Origin: Streptomyces durmitorensis
GTDB lineage: Bacteria; Actinomycetota; Actinomycetes; Streptomycetales; Streptomycetaceae
NCBI RefSeq assembly: GCF_023498005.1
Contig: NZ_CP097289.1
Location: forward strand, 3,472,001-3,536,000
Direction: 5' to 3'
Length of the DNA stretch: 64,000 nucleotides
The notes beneath the pieces were generated by a model that had not been told where the DNA came from, did not search any database, and was given only the letters and a program-made list of their open reading frames with translations. Of this stretch, positions 36,059-44,014 are shown one piece after another. The stretch's first letter is position 1, and the number at the start of each line of letters is the position of its first letter. Made by a program: the position numbers and the translations under genes.

Positions 36059-36460
36059 ATGCTCGTCCGCGACGCCATGAGCACGATGGTCCTCACCATC
36101 GGCCCCGCCCACACACTGCGCCAGGCGGCCCGCCTGATGTCGACGCGCCGCGTCGGCGCGGCCGTCGTCCTCGACCCCGACACCTGCGGCCTGGGAATTC
36201 TGACCGAGCGCGACGTCCTCATCTCGGTGGGCCAGGGCCAGAGCCCTGACACCGAGACCGCGGGCACGCACACCACGACCGACGTCGTCTTCGCCGACCC
36301 GTCCTGGACCTTGGAGGAAGCGGCCGACGCCATGTCGCACGGCGGCTTCCGGCACCTGATCGTGATGGAGGACAACGAACCCGTCGGGATCGTCTCGGTC
36401 CGCGACATCATCCGCTGCTGGGCCCCCAGCAGGCGCCGCGCGGCGACCCTGACGGCCTGA
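36059..36460 (+). CDS. CBS-domain pair protein
   Basis: 133 aa consisting of one Bateman module. First CBS: VRDAMSTMVLTIGPAHTLRQ to GLGILTERDVL. Second: TDVVFADPSWTLEEAADAM to GIVSVRDIIR. No catalytic domain. Such stand-alone pairs bind adenosine nucleotides and regulate partner proteins; the partner is unknown. AGGAGG precedes the ATG, and a terminator follows at 36480-36516. Confidence 0.92.
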   Translation: MLVRDAMSTMVLTIGPAHTLRQAARLMSTRRVGAAVVLDPDTCGLGILTERDVLISVGQGQSPDTETAGTHTTTDVVFADPSWTLEEAADAMSHGGFRHLIVMEDNEPVGIVSVRDIIRCWAPSRRRAATLTA

Positions 36461-36479
36461 GCGCTCCCCGAGTACGGCA

Positions 36480-36516
36480 GCGGGCCGGACCCCCCAGGGG
36501 ATCCGGCCCGCCTTTT
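36480..36516 (+). terminator. Rho-independent terminator between the CBS gene and catA
   Basis: 10-bp stem GCGGGCCGGA with its complement, loop about 12 nt, followed by TTTT at 36513-36516. Placed between convergent genes; probably works in both directions. Confidence 0.85.
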
Positions 36517-36533
36517 CCCTACGACAAGCGGTC

Positions 36534-37985
36534 TCAGCCGCGCAGGGCCTGGACCGCGGCCTCCAGACGCTTGCCGAAGTCACCGTCCGCCTGACGGAAG
36601 TTGTTGATCGCGCGCTCGGCGATGTCGTCGCGCGAGACGCCCGCGATGTTGCCCGCGAGGTTCTCGATCAGACGGCCCTTCTCGTCCTCGGACATCTTGC
36701 GGTAGAGGTTGCCCGCCTGCACGAAGTCGTTGTCCTCGGCGTGCGAGGGGGCCTCGTGGTTGCCGGTGCCGCCGGTGACCGGGGTGGACACCCACAGCGG
36801 CCGGTCCGTCTGGAACGGGCCGCCGAAGGAGTTCGGCTCGTAGTTCTTCGCGCCCTTGTGGCGGCCGTCGTACAGCGCGCCGTCACGCGAGTTGGTGCGC
36901 GCCTCGGTGGCGTGCGGGCGGTTCACCGGCAGGTGGTCGGCGTTGATGCCGACGCGGTAGCGGTGGGCGTCGCCGTACGCGAAGAGGCGGCCCTGGAGCA
37001 TCTTGTCCGGCGAGGGACCGATGCCCGGCACGAAGTGGGCGGGGCTGAAGATGGACTGCTCGACCTCGGCGAAGATGTTCTCCGGGTTGCGGTTGAGCTC
37101 CAGCTTGCCGATCTCGATCGGCGGGTAGTCCTCGTGCGGCCACACCTTGGTGAGGTCGAACGGGTTGAAGCGGTAGTTCGCCGCCTCGGCCGCCGGCATG
37201 ATCTGCACCTGCACGGTCCAGGACGGGAACTCGCCGCGCTCGATGGCCTCGCGCAGGTCGCGCTGGTGGGAGTCGGCGTCCTCACCCGCGAGCTTCGCCG
37301 CGTCGGCCGCCGTCAGGTTCTTGATCCCCTGGTCGGTCTTGAAGTGGTACTTGACCCAGAAGACCTCGCCGGCCTCGTTGTTCCACTGGTACGTGTGCGA
37401 GCCGTACCCGTTCATGTGGCGCAGCGTCGCCGGGATGCCGCGGTCGCCGAAGAGCCACGTGACCTGGTGGGTCGACTCGGGGCTCAGGCCCCAGAAGTCC
37501 CAGACGTTGTCGGCTTCCTGCGAGCCCGTGTACGGGTCGCGCTTCTGCGTGTGGATGAAGTCGGGGAACTTGATGGCGTCCTTGATGAAGAAGACGGGGG
37601 TGTTGTTCCCGACCAGGTCGTAGTTCCCCTCCTCCGTGTAGAACTTCAGCGCGAAGCCACGGGGGTCACGCACGGCGTCGGCGGAGCCGAGGTTGCCGGC
37701 GACGGTGGAGAAGCGGAGGAAGGTCTCCGTCTGCTTGCCGACCTCGGAGAGGAACTTCGCACGCGTCCACTGCGAGACGTCGCGGGTCAGCGTGAAGGTG
37801 CCGTACGCCCCGGCGCCGCGGGCGTGGACGATGCGCTCCGGGATGCGCTCGCGGTTGAAGTGCGCGAGCTTCTCAAGGAGTGCCTGGTCCTGGACGAGCA
37901 CCGGACCGCCGACACCAGCGGTCTCGCTGTTCTGATTGTCGGCGACCGGCGCGCCGGCCTCCGTGGTGAGCGGTCCCTGCGTCAC
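36534..37985 (-). CDS. catA: Monofunctional heme catalase CatA
   Basis: 483 aa from GTG 37985, which follows GGAGG at 5 nt; earlier in-frame TTG (38012) and ATG (38003) codons lack proper spacing. It dismutates hydrogen peroxide. Landmarks: [15 protein letters not shown] with the distal His, [20 protein letters not shown], the Asn in VGNNTPVFF, and the proximal heme Tyr in [12 protein letters not shown]. The N-terminus [20 protein letters not shown] matches S. coelicolor CatA from memory. It is divergent from catR, with a dyad-symmetric operator candidate between. Confidence 0.95.
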   Translation of the reverse strand: MTQGPLTTEAGAPVADNQNSETAGVGGPVLVQDQALLEKLAHFNRERIPERIVHARGAGAYGTFTLTRDVSQWTRAKFLSEVGKQTETFLRFSTVAGNLGSADAVRDPRGFALKFYTEEGNYDLVGNNTPVFFIKDAIKFPDFIHTQKRDPYTGSQEADNVWDFWGLSPESTHQVTWLFGDRGIPATLRHMNGYGSHTYQWNNEAGEVFWVKYHFKTDQGIKNLTAADAAKLAGEDADSHQRDLREAIERGEFPSWTVQVQIMPAAEAANYRFNPFDLTKVWPHEDYPPIEIGKLELNRNPENIFAEVEQSIFSPAHFVPGIGPSPDKMLQGRLFAYGDAHRYRVGINADHLPVNRPHATEARTNSRDGALYDGRHKGAKNYEPNSFGGPFQTDRPLWVSTPVTGGTGNHEAPSHAEDNDFVQAGNLYRKMSEDEKGRLIENLAGNIAGVSRDDIAERAINNFRQADGDFGKRLEAAVQALRG

Positions 37986-38090
37986 GTGCGCCTCCTGCGT
38001 CATTTCCTGCAAGTCCTGTCCTTCGGCGTCTGCCTCGGCGTCTGCCCTTGACGTCCGCTCTTGGCGTCCGTCGATCCCGATCCTACGATG

Positions 38091-38123
38091 GACTTTGTCT
38101 AAGTCAAGTAGACATCCAAAGTC
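38091..38123. promoter_or_regulatory. Candidate CatR operator in the catA-catR intergenic region
   Basis: Arms GACTTTG (38091-38097) and CAAAGTC (38117-38123), with an inner pair TGTCTA/TAGACA slightly offset, form an AT-rich dyad in an otherwise GC-rich region. Position in the divergent promoter fits the Fur-family peroxide regulator CatR acting on catA and on itself. Confidence 0.65.
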
Positions 38124-38168
38124 ACACCTCGTCGGGACTTAGGTCCCTCGCCTGCTAGGCTGGTTCAC

Positions 38169-38585
38169 ATGAGCGACCTGTTGGAACGACTGCGCGGACG
38201 CGGTTGGCGCATGACCGCACAGCGGCGCGTCGTGGCCGAGGTCCTCGACGGCGACCACGTGCACCTGACCGCGGACGAGGTGCACTCCCGCGCCGTGGAC
38301 AAGCTGCCCGAGATCTCCCGGGCGACCGTCTACAACACCCTGGGCGAGCTGGTGACCCTCGGCGAGGTCCTCGAGGTGTCGACGGACCGCAGGGCCAAGC
38401 GGTACGACCCGAACGCCCACCGCCCCCACCAGCACCTGGTGTGCGCGCAATGCGGCACGATCCGCGACGTCCACCCCACGGGCAACCCCCTGGCCAGCCT
38501 CCCCGACTCGGAACGCTTCGGCTTCACGATCGAGGGCGCGGACGTCACGTACAGGGGCACGTGCCCGAACTGCGCGAAGGCGTAG
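38169..38585 (+). CDS. catR: Fur-family peroxide-responsive repressor CatR
   Basis: 138 aa, PerR-like. The winged helix covers about 1-80 (WRMTAQRRVVAEVLDGDHVH then ISRATVYNTLGELVTLGEV). HRPHQHLVCAQCGTIRDVHP contains regulatory-metal His residues and the first CxxC, and GTCPNCAKA the second CxxC of the structural zinc site. Divergent from catA; oxidation by peroxide should relieve repression. A terminator follows. Confidence 0.94.
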   Translation: MSDLLERLRGRGWRMTAQRRVVAEVLDGDHVHLTADEVHSRAVDKLPEISRATVYNTLGELVTLGEVLEVSTDRRAKRYDPNAHRPHQHLVCAQCGTIRDVHPTGNPLASLPDSERFGFTIEGADVTYRGTCPNCAKA

Positions 38586-38601
38586 CACTTCTTCTTACGT
38601 T

Positions 38602-38641
38602 CACGAAGCCCCCGGAGCCCACGAGGCACCGGGGGCTCGTG
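38602..38641 (+). terminator. Hairpin terminator after catR
   Basis: Arms CACGAAGCCCCCGG and CCGGGGGCTCGTG pair with one bulged base, 17 bp after the catR stop. Confidence 0.75.
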
Positions 38642-38731
38642 TGGTTTGCGGGCAGACCTCTTCCGGAATCTGACGGTGCGTCATATGGTCGGCGGCGCCC
38701 AACATCCGCCTGCCCTCCGCAAGGAGACACC

Positions 38732-39517
38732 GTGGGAGATCCGCACCCCAAACTAGAAGCCCACGCAGTAACGAGAACATTCGGCCGCGGCGCCAAGGCC
38801 GTGGCCGCGTTAGGCCCCGTGGACCTGGAGATCGCCCCAGGCGAATTCACCTGCATAGTCGGCCCCTCAGGCTGCGGAAAATCAACGCTGCTCCGCATAG
38901 CCGCAGGCCTCCTGCGCCCCAGCAGGGGCGAGCTGACCATCCGCACAGCCGCGCAGCGACCCGCAGCGATGATCTTCCAGGACTACGGCATCTACGACTG
39001 GAAGACCGTCCAGGCCAACGTCCGCTTCGGCCTGGACATCCAGCGCGTACCGCGAAAAGAAGCAAACGCCCGCGCCACGGACTGGCTGACCCGCCTCGGC
39101 CTCGCCGACTTCGCCGACGCCTACCCCGCCACCCTCTCCGGCGGCATGCGCCAACGCGTGGCCATCGCCCGCGCCCTGGCCGTGGAACCCGAGATCCTCC
39201 TGATGGACGAGCCGTTCGCGGCCCTGGACGCCCAGCTCCGCACGATCCTCCAGGACGAGCTGCTCGACCTCACCCAGACCACCCGCACCACCACCCTCTT
39301 CATCACCCACAGCCTCGAAGAGGCGATCGTGCTCGGCGACCGCGTCCTGGTCATGTCCGCACGGCCGGGCCGCATCATCGCCGAACACCGCCCGCCGTTC
39401 CCGAGGCCCCGCACCGGCGACGTACGCGCGACTCCCGAATTCACCGCCCTCAAGGGCGAGTTGTGGGACCTGCTGCGCGGCGAGGTGGTCCGCAAGGACG
39501 AGGCGGTCCCGGCATGA
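38732..39517 (+). CDS. ABC transporter ATPase, nitrate/sulfonate/taurine type
   Basis: 261 aa from GTG 38732 after AAGGAG. Walker A GPSGCGKST, Q-loop IFQDYGIYDWKTV, signature LSGGMRQRVAIARAL, Walker B ILLMDEPFAALD, and the H-loop His in FITHSLEEAI. The Q-loop/D-loop style is that of SsuB/TauB/ThiZ importers. The start codon of the permease overlaps its stop (ATGA), making a three-gene importer operon. Confidence 0.93.
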   Translation: MGDPHPKLEAHAVTRTFGRGAKAVAALGPVDLEIAPGEFTCIVGPSGCGKSTLLRIAAGLLRPSRGELTIRTAAQRPAAMIFQDYGIYDWKTVQANVRFGLDIQRVPRKEANARATDWLTRLGLADFADAYPATLSGGMRQRVAIARALAVEPEILLMDEPFAALDAQLRTILQDELLDLTQTTRTTTLFITHSLEEAIVLGDRVLVMSARPGRIIAEHRPPFPRPRTGDVRATPEFTALKGELWDLLRGEVVRKDEAVPA

Positions 39518-40389
39518 CGACGACCACCCCGCGCAAGACGGCCGACCCCGAGGCCGGCGTGCTCGTCCGCAGGCCGGGCCCCCAGGAGCTGCACCCCGCC
39601 CGCACCCACCGCAGGCGCCGCACCCTGGAGACCGGCCTCGCCGTCGCCGTCCCGCTCGCCCTGATCCTCTTGTGGCAACTGGCCGCCACCCAGGCCTGGA
39701 TCGACGACCGCGTCTACCCCGCCCCCCAGACCATCCTGGAGGACGGCTGGCAGCGCGCGGCGGACGGCGACCTGTGGCCCGACGTCTGGGCCACGCTCAA
39801 GCGCGTGCTCGGCGGCTACGCGATCGGCACGGTCACCGGCTACGCCCTCGGCCTCCTCATGGGCTCGCTCTCCCTCGTGCGCGCGGCGCTCGAACCGCTC
39901 CTGGACGCGCTGTACGTCGTACCGAAGCTGGCCCTGCTGCCCGTCTTCCTGAACATGTTCGGCCTCGGGGAAGGCCCGCAGATCGCGCTCGTCGCGGCCA
40001 CCGTCTTCTTCTTCGTCTGGATCTCGACGATGGCGGCGGTGCTCGCCGTGCCCTCCGGACACCGCGACGCGGGCCAGGTCTTCGGGGCGTCGCCGTGGCA
40101 GATGTTCCGCCACGTCCTGCTGCCCGCATCGCTGCCCGCCGTGCTCGTCGGCGCGCGGATCGCGGCGGGCGTCGCGGTCCTGGTGATCGTCGCGTCGGAG
40201 CAGATCGCGGCGGCGAACGGCCTCGGCCACCTGATCTTCGACTCCCGGGCGCTGTTCCAGAACGACGTGATGTTCGTCGGCATCGTCTGCGTCGCCGTGC
40301 TCGGCGTCGTCTTCTCCGAACTGGTGCGGATCGTCGGCCGGTTGCTCACTCCCTGGGCCCCGCGCGATCGCGGCAGAAGCCAGTCATGA
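39514..40389 (+). CDS. ABC transporter permease, nitrate/sulfonate/taurine type
   Basis: 291 aa with five to six membrane helices after a basic N-terminus (helix 1 about 45-65). The EAA-type loop is seen at DAGQVFGASPWQMFRHVLLP, and LPAVLVGARIAAGVAVLVIV continues the inner-membrane core. It overlaps both neighbours by ATGA, so all three subunits are coupled. Confidence 0.92.
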   Translation: MTTTTPRKTADPEAGVLVRRPGPQELHPARTHRRRRTLETGLAVAVPLALILLWQLAATQAWIDDRVYPAPQTILEDGWQRAADGDLWPDVWATLKRVLGGYAIGTVTGYALGLLMGSLSLVRAALEPLLDALYVVPKLALLPVFLNMFGLGEGPQIALVAATVFFFVWISTMAAVLAVPSGHRDAGQVFGASPWQMFRHVLLPASLPAVLVGARIAAGVAVLVIVASEQIAAANGLGHLIFDSRALFQNDVMFVGIVCVAVLGVVFSELVRIVGRLLTPWAPRDRGRSQS

Positions 40390-40415
40390 ACCATTCGTAC
40401 GCGTACGGAGGCTCC

Positions 40416-41555
40416 ATGCACACCCGCATCCCCGCCCTCGCGCTGCTCCTCGCGGGCTCGCTGCTCGCCTCCGCGGGCTGCGCGAAGGAGGACGACACCA
40501 CGGACTCGGCGGCGTCCGCCGAGCCCCGCACCGTCAAGGCGGTCGCAGGCTGCGGCAAGAGCAGCTGGACGGACCCGGCCGACCTCTCCAAGGACCGCGC
40601 GCCCGCCCGCTGCGACAAGGGCGCCCCGGCCCCGCGCCCGCTCGCCAAGGAGCGCAGCCTCACCATCGCGACCGGCACGCTGAGCGCCGAGTACGTCGCG
40701 CCCCTCCAAATGGCCGTGGAGAAGGGCGAGTTCAAAAAGGAGGGCCTGGACGTCCACCTCAAGGTGCTCCCGACCCCCGATGCGCTCCCGCTCCTGGCCA
40801 AGGGAGACATCGACGCCCAGTGGGCCGCCCCCGAGGCCGCCGTCATGAACGGCATCACCAGCGGCTTCACCATCAAGTGGGCGGCCGGGAACTTCTCCCC
40901 CGACCCGAAGTCCAAGAGCGGCCTGTGGGTGAAGCTGAAGAAGGGCGAGAGCGCGGACCACGTCCCGATGGCAGGCCGAAAGCTCGGCACCATGATCGGC
41001 AAGGGCTCGGTCATCTCGTACCCCATGGGCAGGACCCTGAAGAAGCACGGCGGCGGCCTCGACAAGATCCAGTTCCAGCAGCTGGGTTCGGCGGACGTCC
41101 TGACCGCCCTCCAGAACGGCGGCACCGACTCCGCCTGGCTCCTCGACCCGGTGTGGCGCAAAGTCGACGGCGACAAGCAGTACGCGTTCCTCGGCGGCCA
41201 GCCCCAGGGCGAACCGCTCGGCGGTCTGCTGTTCGGCCCCAACCTCCTGACCGAGGACCCGGACGCGGGCGTCGCGCTGCTGCGCGCGTACATCAGGACC
41301 GTGAACACGTACTTCGCCGGTGACTACAAGGCCGACAAGACCTTCGTGACCGAGCTCGCCAAGCTCCTGAAGACCGACGAGGCGGTCCTGAGGTCGACTC
41401 CGTCGCTGCGCATGGACTGGGAGATCCGGGCCGGGACGACGGACAGGCTCCAGGCGGCGTACGAGACGGCGGGCGTCGCCGAGGGGGACAAGGTCCCGGA
41501 GGAGAAGGCGGTGGACCGCACGCTGTACGAGGAGGCGGTGGGCCACAAGCGGTAG
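40416..41555 (+). CDS. ABC transporter substrate-binding lipoprotein (NMT1/SsuA-like)
   Basis: 379 aa from ATG 40416, preceded by GGAGG; an ATG at 40386 overlapping the permease stop would add 10 residues before the signal. Signal peptide RIPALALLLAGSLLASAG, lipobox Cys at about residue 22. The mature part has LAKERSLTIATGTLSAEYVA, then GDIDAQWAAPEAAVMNGIT and GSADVLTALQNGGTDSAWLL, the pattern of periplasmic-type binding proteins for nitrate, sulfonates or thiamine precursors. Ligand unknown. Confidence 0.9.
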   Translation: MHTRIPALALLLAGSLLASAGCAKEDDTTDSAASAEPRTVKAVAGCGKSSWTDPADLSKDRAPARCDKGAPAPRPLAKERSLTIATGTLSAEYVAPLQMAVEKGEFKKEGLDVHLKVLPTPDALPLLAKGDIDAQWAAPEAAVMNGITSGFTIKWAAGNFSPDPKSKSGLWVKLKKGESADHVPMAGRKLGTMIGKGSVISYPMGRTLKKHGGGLDKIQFQQLGSADVLTALQNGGTDSAWLLDPVWRKVDGDKQYAFLGGQPQGEPLGGLLFGPNLLTEDPDAGVALLRAYIRTVNTYFAGDYKADKTFVTELAKLLKTDEAVLRSTPSLRMDWEIRAGTTDRLQAAYETAGVAEGDKVPEEKAVDRTLYEEAVGHKR

Positions 41556-41585
41556 CCGTCCCCGGGAACACCGGGGGCGGACACA

Positions 41586-41621
41586 CCAGAGGCCGGGAAG
41601 CTGATGCTTCCCGGCCTCTGG
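41586..41621. terminator. Hairpin terminator between the ABC operon and tRNA-fMet
   Basis: 16-bp perfect stem CCAGAGGCCGGGAAGC with its complement and loop TGAT, lying just after the 3' end of the minus-strand tRNA and after the plus-strand ABC operon; it can serve both. Confidence 0.85.
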
Positions 41622-41628
41622 CCTTTAG

Positions 41629-41702
41629 TAGCGGGGACAGGATTTGAACCTGCGACCTCTGGGTTATGAGCCCAGCGAGCTACCGAGCTGCTCCACCCCG
41701 CG
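41629..41702 (-). tRNA. tRNA-Met (CAT), initiator tRNA-fMet, copy 1
   Basis: 74 nt, no encoded CCA. Anticodon CAT in CTGGGCTCATAACCCAG. Three consecutive G-C pairs in the anticodon stem and a C1-T72 mismatch at the top of the acceptor stem (CGCGGGG against CCCCGCT) are the initiator-tRNA hallmarks. Identical to the copy at 43891-43964. Confidence 0.96.
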
Positions 41703-41764
41703 CCGTTGTGTTGCAACCGTACGTCAGAGCCCCCGACCAGCGCAAATCCGTTCGGCGCCTGGCT

Positions 41765-41803
41765 GTGGGCAGGCGTTCCGTCCCGCAGTGGGCAGGCGTT
41801 CCG
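41765..41803. repeat. Direct repeat in the fMet-Sel1 intergenic region
   Basis: GTGGGCAGGCGTTCCG occurs at 41765-41780 and 41788-41803, followed by a GGCGGAACG arm that can fold back on the second copy. Upstream of tRNA copy 1 on its template strand; function unknown. Confidence 0.75.
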
Positions 41804-41837
41804 CGGGGCGGAACGAGCACAGGCACAGGCGCAGGGG

Positions 41838-43670
41838 CTACGCAGTCAGCTCCTGCTGAAGCGCTTCGCGCAACCGCGCCGCCCGCTCGGAAACCTCAGC
41901 GGGCCCAAGCTCCACGGCACGCGAAGCCCACCGCTGCCCCTCGACCAGCTGCCCGCGCCGAGCGTAGAGCAGCGCAAGGCGCAGCGCCGCCCGCCCGTGC
42001 CCCGCATCAGCGGCCCGGGTCCACCACAGCGCGGCCTCCGGCTCACTCCCCTCACGCGCAAGGAGAAGCCCCAGGTTGAACGCGCCGTTCCGGCTCCCGG
42101 CGTCCGCCGCGAGGCGGTACCACCGCGCCGCCTCCACGACGTCCCCGCGCCCCGCGGCCAGCATCCCGACCCTGACCTGCGCACGCCGGTGCCCCTGCTC
42201 GGCCGCCCGCTCGTACCACTCCTCGCACTCGGTCTTCTCGGCAGCGGGCTCGCCGAGCGCGGGCGGCCCGGCAGGCGGCCGGCGGGCGTCGAGGACCGTG
42301 CCGAGGCGGTAGGCGGCCTCCGCGCTGCCGCCGCCCGCCGCGCACCGCAGATGCCGCTCGGCCTCCTGCTCGTCGCCTTCCCGCAGCCGCGCGGTGCCGA
42401 CCTGGAGCGCGGCCTCGGTGTGCCCGGCGGCGGCCGCACGCTCGTACCAGGGCAGGGCGGAGCCCTCGTCGTCACGGGACGCGTACAGAATCCCGAGGTT
42501 GAAGGCCGCGTCCACGCTGCCCGCCTCCGCGGCCTTGGAGAACCACGGCTCGGCGCCCGCCGCGTCGCCGCCCTGGAGCAGCAGCACGGCGAGCGCGTTG
42601 GCGGCCTCGCGGTGACCGGCGTACGCGGCACGCCTGTACCACTGGTCGGCCTGCGCGGTCCGCCCCTGCTCGGCGCAGAGCAGACCGAGGTTGTACGCGC
42701 CGTTCACGTCGCCCGCGTCCATGGCCGCGCGGTACCACCGCTCGGCGGTCTGGGTCTCGCCCCGCTCGGCGTGCAGCGCGCCCAGGGCGTTCGCGGCGTT
42801 CCCGTCGCCGTCCTGGGCTGCTTTCAGCCACCAGACGGCGGCGCTCTCCTCGTCGCCCGCGTCACGCAGCAGGAAGCCCAGCGCGCAGGCGGCGCGCGCC
42901 TCCCCGTCCTTCGCGGAGTTCAGGTACCAGCGCCCCGCCTCCTTCAGCTCGCCGCGCTGCTCCAGGATCGCGCCGAGGTGCAGCGCGGCCCGCCGGTGCC
43001 CGCGCGCGGCGGCCTGGCGGTACCACTGCTCGGCCTCGGCCTCGGCGGAACGTGCTCCTTTGGCCTTGGCGTCGGCCTTGGCCTTGGCGGCGGCCTTGGT
43101 GTCGCCGCGCTCGGCGGTGGCCCGCCGGTCCAGGGCGCGGGCGATGCGGTACGCGGCCTCGCGGTGGCCGCGCTCGGCCGACGCCCGCATCCAGCGCTCG
43201 GCGCCGACGTCACCGCGGTGCTCCAGAAGATCGGCGAGGGCATACGCGCCCAGGGCATGGCCCTGCTCGGCGGACTGCCGCAGCCAGTACTCGGCGGCGG
43301 GCTCGTCGCCGCGCTCGCGGTGGTGGCGCCCGAGCGCGTGCGCGGCAGCGGCGGAACCCGCGACGGCGGCGACCCGCCACCATCCGGCCGCCTCGTCGGC
43401 GTACCCGCGCTGGTGGAGGAGGACTCCGAGGTTGTTGGCGGCGGCGCGGTCGCCCTCGGCGGTCGCGGCGCGCAGCAGGGATTCGGCCCCGTCGAGATCA
43501 CCGCGGCGCAGCAGAAGACTCCCGAGGACGCTCATCGCGTCGACGTCTCCGGCCTCGGCGGCCAGCCGATGGCGCATCTCCTCGGCGGCCGCCCCGGGAT
43601 CCTCCCGGTCGGCCGGCTGCACAAACCGCCCTGTCTCCAACAGAGTTGCCTTGTCCCCCATAACGTCCAT
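41838..43670 (-). CDS. Sel1/TPR-like repeat protein
   Basis: 610 aa built almost entirely of about 16 Sel1-like repeats of 35-37 residues with the pattern A-LG-L---RGD---AE-WYR-AA-AGH--AA (for example GAYNLGLLCAEQGRTAQADQ). There is one Lys/Ala-rich insertion near 190-215 (DTKAAAKAKADAKAKG). No signal peptide or membrane span. Such solenoids are protein-protein scaffolds; the partner is unknown. It lies between two identical tRNA-fMet genes on the same strand. Confidence 0.92.
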   Translation of the reverse strand: MDVMGDKATLLETGRFVQPADREDPGAAAEEMRHRLAAEAGDVDAMSVLGSLLLRRGDLDGAESLLRAATAEGDRAAANNLGVLLHQRGYADEAAGWWRVAAVAGSAAAAHALGRHHRERGDEPAAEYWLRQSAEQGHALGAYALADLLEHRGDVGAERWMRASAERGHREAAYRIARALDRRATAERGDTKAAAKAKADAKAKGARSAEAEAEQWYRQAAARGHRRAALHLGAILEQRGELKEAGRWYLNSAKDGEARAACALGFLLRDAGDEESAAVWWLKAAQDGDGNAANALGALHAERGETQTAERWYRAAMDAGDVNGAYNLGLLCAEQGRTAQADQWYRRAAYAGHREAANALAVLLLQGGDAAGAEPWFSKAAEAGSVDAAFNLGILYASRDDEGSALPWYERAAAAGHTEAALQVGTARLREGDEQEAERHLRCAAGGGSAEAAYRLGTVLDARRPPAGPPALGEPAAEKTECEEWYERAAEQGHRRAQVRVGMLAAGRGDVVEAARWYRLAADAGSRNGAFNLGLLLAREGSEPEAALWWTRAADAGHGRAALRLALLYARRGQLVEGQRWASRAVELGPAEVSERAARLREALQQELTA

Positions 43671-43848
43671 CGTCGCACCACCTGCAACCTGGGTACACCT
43701 GGTATACCGCAGCCAGTGAGGTCACTTCAGCGTTTTGTCGACATGCCCACAGAGAGATAAGTGAAACACAGTTTCCCCAACTCCCCTCGGGCGGAGCACG
43801 GTTCGCACAGACCAGCGCACGCCGCCACGGACCCCACCCACACACGAC

Positions 43849-43881
43849 GAAGGCCCGGATCCGATAAGGATCCGGGCCTTC
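43849..43881. terminator. Terminator after tRNA-fMet copy 2
   Basis: 14-bp perfect stem GAAGGCCCGGATCC with complement, loop GATAA, directly downstream of the tRNA (minus strand). Confidence 0.85.
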
Positions 43882-43890
43882 ATCTTCTAG

Positions 43891-43964
43891 TAGCGGGGAC
43901 AGGATTTGAACCTGCGACCTCTGGGTTATGAGCCCAGCGAGCTACCGAGCTGCTCCACCCCGCG
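43891..43964 (-). tRNA. tRNA-Met (CAT), initiator tRNA-fMet, copy 2
   Basis: Identical 74-nt sequence to copy 1, with the same C1-T72 mismatch and GC-rich anticodon stem. The identity extends into the 5' flank (GCCGTTGTGTT), so the duplication includes the leader. Confidence 0.96.
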
Positions 43965-44014
43965 CCGTTGTGTTCAAACCGTACCACGGCGCGGAGGGGG
44001 TGTTTCGCAGCTGG

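Noticed and set aside
41629..43964. tRNA-flanked segment considered as an integrated element
   Set aside because: No integrase, excisionase or att-like imperfect repeat beyond the tRNA itself; codon use of the Sel1 gene is like its neighbours.
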